Part shown: positions 34,685 to 36,857 of the stretch, in pieces
Position numbering within the stretch: position 1 is the first letter of the stretch
Layout: each line of letters opens with the position of its first letter
From: Lysobacter sp. A03
Lineage (GTDB): Bacteria; Pseudomonadota; Gammaproteobacteria; Xanthomonadales; Xanthomonadaceae
Length of the DNA: 36,857 bases
Direction of reading: 5' to 3'
Assembly: GCF_000855665.1 (NCBI RefSeq)
Contig: NZ_JXSS01000080.1
Span: 1 to 36,857, forward strand
The notes under the pieces: generated by a model
Seen by the model: the letters and a program-made list of their open reading frames with translations, nothing else
Told to the model about the DNA's origin: nothing
The model's database searches: none
Program-made: the position numbers and the translations under genes

Positions 34685-36857
34685 GCACGGCCGACACCCG
34701 TCTGCGCCGCGCTCGCGAGGCTGCGGCCCGGCGCGCCCGCATCCAGGGCGCGCTGTTGGCACTGCCGTGGCTGCTGGTTGCAGTCGCCGCGGCCTGGCGC
34801 GCCAATGCTGCGGCCTGGTCGATGCTGTTGCTCGTCGCGATCGCGCTGGCTGCGGGCTGGCACGTCTGGCGGGTGGGACGCGCGTTCGATGACCGCTGGA
34901 TGGCGCGGGCGCTCAACGCACGGCGGCGCGACATGGAAGACAGCGCGGACCTCCTGTTCCCGCACCGGCCCGCAACCAACCCCCTTGAGCATCTGCAACA
35001 GCAGCGATTGCGACAACGGGTGCAGGATGGCCCGCAGATCGACCTGCGGGCGCCGTGGCGACACCGCAGTCTAGTGCTCTGGGGCTCGCTTGCCGCCGCG
35101 CTCGCAGGCGCGATCGTCTTCTATCCGGAGCCGCAGCAGAAGCCCTCGCCCCCCAGCAGTGTCGGCCCCGAACGCGCTACGCCCAACCGTCCTGCGCAAC
35201 TCACCGACGTTCGCATCGACATCCAACCCCCCGCCTACACCGGTGTGGCTGCAACCAATATCGACACACTCGCCGCGACGGTAAACGAAGGATCCGTCCT
35301 GCAATGGACGCTGCGCTTCGCGCCGATGCCGCGACAGGTCGAACTGGTTTTCCACGACGGCGAGCGGCTCCCGCTCGAGCGCGACGGGGACGTCTGGGTT
35401 GGCAGTCGCCGCATCGATCGCCCTGCCCTCTATCACCTGCAACTGGAGCACCCGCTGCCGGCGGCACAGGCCGGCGAGAGCCGGATCGACGTGATCCTCG
35501 ACAGACCACCAGAGTTGCGGGTGTTGAAGCCGCTGCAAACCCTGACGATGGCAGCGTCCGGGCAGAGCCAGTGGGCGCTCGAGTTCGAGGCCAGCGATGA
35601 CTACGGACTGTCGTCAACCGCGGAACTGGGAATTACCAGGACCATCGGCAGCGGGGAGAACATCACCACCCGCCAGCAGACGATCACCGTGCGCGGTCGA
35701 GGCAACTCCGCGCAGATGCGCTATGCCCATCAGATCGCGCTCGCCCCTTTGGGCATGGTCGCCGGCGAGGAACTGATCGTGCGGCTCAGCGTCAGTGACC
35801 GGCGAACGCCTTCGCCACACACCGTTGTCAGTCCCAGTTACATCCTGCGCTGGCCGACGCCGCCGGTCGTCGAGTCAGCAGACCTGGACGGCCAGGTCAA
35901 GCGGGTCATGCCTGCCTACTTCCGCAGCCAGCGTCAGATCATCATCGACGCGGAGGCGCTGCTGAAGGAGAAGCCGCGGCTGGCAGCGGATCGCTATCTG
36001 GAGCGTTCAGACAGGATCGGTGTGGACCAGCGGCTGCTTCGCCTGCGATACGGCCAGTTTCTCGGCGAGGAAACCGGAGGCACGCCCCAGCTGCTGCCAA
36101 CCAACGACGCCCAGGACATGCACCAAACCGATCTGCCGATCGAAGTCGCATCCGAGGCACCTACGCCAGCACCAGCGCCGATTCCTGCGCAGGCGTCGGA
36201 AGACGCGGACGGGCACGACCACGCCGAGGTGATCCAGCGCCAGCCGACTTTCGGCGAGGAAGCCGCCGTGCTCGAACAGTTCGGCCACACCCACGACCAT
36301 GCGGAGGCGGCGACCCTGCTGGATCCCGCAACCCGCGAACTGTTGCGATCCGCGCTCAACGAGATGTGGCAGTCCGAACTCAAGCTTCGCCAGGGCGAGC
36401 CGGACCGTGCGTTGCCATACGCACACCGGGCATTGGCGCTGATCAAGCAGGTGCAGGAAGCCGAGCGCATCTACCTGCCACGCGTGGGCAGCCAGGTGCC
36501 ACCGATCGATCCCGGCCGGCGTCTGAGCGGCGACCGCAGCGGCATTGTCAGTCGTCGGGATCCGCTGCATCAGGCAACCGCGCCCGATCCGACCGCCGTC
36601 GATGCCTGGCGCGCGCTTGCGCCGACGCCCGCTGCCATCCCCGAGCTTGACCTCGACGAGCTCGCACGCTGGGTCGACTCGCAGGATCTCGCTGAAGGCG
36701 ATCCGCTGCAGCTGGCGGCGGCCATCGCCGAAGTACGCCGCGACCCCGCCTGCCGCGAATGCCGCGAGCGCCTGCGCAGCGCGCTGTGGCCGCTGGTGAC
36801 ACGGCCACCCGCAGCGGCGTCGGAGCGGCCGGCTGCGGGTGGCCGTGTCACCAGCGG
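34681..36857 (+). CDS. DUF4175-like membrane protein, 3' end cut by window edge
   Basis: 725 codons visible, open to the window end. Two helices near the N-terminus (about 22-39 and 44-63) and one at 130-148 are followed by a large, probably periplasmic part with an Ig-like stretch (IQPPAYTG at 181-188, typical of DUF4175), a Pro/Ala-rich linker (493-504) and helical repeats rich in Arg/Glu/Leu. Two histidine clusters, GHDHAE (511-516) and GHTHDHAE (535-542), could bind metal. A CxxC (CRECRE, 691-696) lies near the end. Its ATG overlaps the BatA-like stop. The last codons fall in a perfect inverted repeat and may be artefactual. Family assignment is moderate; function unknown. Confidence 0.7.
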   Translation, partial: MSTADTRLRRAREAAARRARIQGALLALPWLLVAVAAAWRANAAAWSMLLLVAIALAAGWHVWRVGRAFDDRWMARALNARRRDMEDSADLLFPHRPATNPLEHLQQQRLRQRVQDGPQIDLRAPWRHRSLVLWGSLAAALAGAIVFYPEPQQKPSPPSSVGPERATPNRPAQLTDVRIDIQPPAYTGVAATNIDTLAATVNEGSVLQWTLRFAPMPRQVELVFHDGERLPLERDGDVWVGSRRIDRPALYHLQLEHPLPAAQAGESRIDVILDRPPELRVLKPLQTLTMAASGQSQWALEFEASDDYGLSSTAELGITRTIGSGENITTRQQTITVRGRGNSAQMRYAHQIALAPLGMVAGEELIVRLSVSDRRTPSPHTVVSPSYILRWPTPPVVESADLDGQVKRVMPAYFRSQRQIIIDAEALLKEKPRLAADRYLERSDRIGVDQRLLRLRYGQFLGEETGGTPQLLPTNDAQDMHQTDLPIEVASEAPTPAPAPIPAQASEDADGHDHAEVIQRQPTFGEEAAVLEQFGHTHDHAEAATLLDPATRELLRSALNEMWQSELKLRQGEPDRALPYAHRALALIKQVQEAERIYLPRVGSQVPPIDPGRRLSGDRSGIVSRRDPLHQATAPDPTAVDAWRALAPTPAAIPELDLDELARWVDSQDLAEGDPLQLAAAIAEVRRDPACRECRERLRSALWPLVTRPPAAASERPAAGGRVTS
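36790..36857. repeat. Perfect 26-bp inverted repeat at the window edge
   Basis: Arms 36790-36815 and 36832-36857 are exact reverse complements separated by a 16-nt loop, and the right arm stops exactly at the last base. It lies inside the DUF4175-like coding frame. Its position suggests a foldback artefact at a contig end, though a real hairpin cannot be excluded. Confidence 0.9.

Overview
The window reads as a high-GC gammaproteobacterial chromosome fragment, most probably from the Lysobacteraceae (Xanthomonadaceae; Lysobacter/Luteimonas/Xanthomonas relatives). Pointers are an N-acetylornithine carbamoyltransferase instead of an ornithine carbamoyltransferase next to argG, a DksA with a very long Lys/Ala-rich N-terminal extension, a FimX-type degenerate GGDEF/EAL protein, and an efp-mtaD-ubiG-phosphatase operon. 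The genus is inference; no rRNA is present. Genes run off both ends: argG at the left and a DUF4175-like membrane protein at the right.

Left part (1-8.9 kb): argF-argG on the minus strand behind a leader that holds a small ORF and a strong hairpin terminator; a small secreted protein; then cysS-sufE (+), dksA (-) with a clear promoter, and yidD, a class I dihydroorotase and an M23 lipoprotein (+). This is housekeeping: arginine and pyrimidine synthesis, Cys-tRNA charging, Fe-S sulfur transfer, the stringent response and cell-wall maintenance.

Middle (8.9-25.9 kb): a membrane diguanylate cyclase; a tight minus-strand operon of efp, a methylthioadenosine-deaminase-like amidohydrolase, ubiG, a MupP/Gph-type phosphatase and a squalene/phytoene-synthase-like pseudoenzyme; divergent epmB, which modifies the EF-P made next door; a FimX-like protein; htpX with a possible heat-shock promoter; gluQ; phaB-phaR; an M48 peptidase with a TPR-like/SUMF1-fold lipoprotein; rnd; and tRNA-Ala(CGC).

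Right part (26.1-36.9 kb): eight closely spaced or overlapping plus-strand genes that look like one transcript. They encode two tandem TldD-type metalloproteases with twin-arginine (Tat) signals, a TldE-like partner without a signal, a Tat-exported DUF4159 protein, a MoxR AAA+ ATPase, a DUF58 protein with a vWA-type DxSxS motif, a BatA-type membrane protein and a DUF4175-like membrane protein. This is the best candidate for an undescribed system: an exported TldD/TldE proteolytic module tied to a MoxR/vWA membrane machine. Both TldD paralogues keep HExxxH but seem to lack the C-terminal Cys that supplies the third zinc ligand in E. coli TldD. The window ends in a perfect 26-bp inverted repeat inside the last gene, which may be a contig-end foldback artefact.
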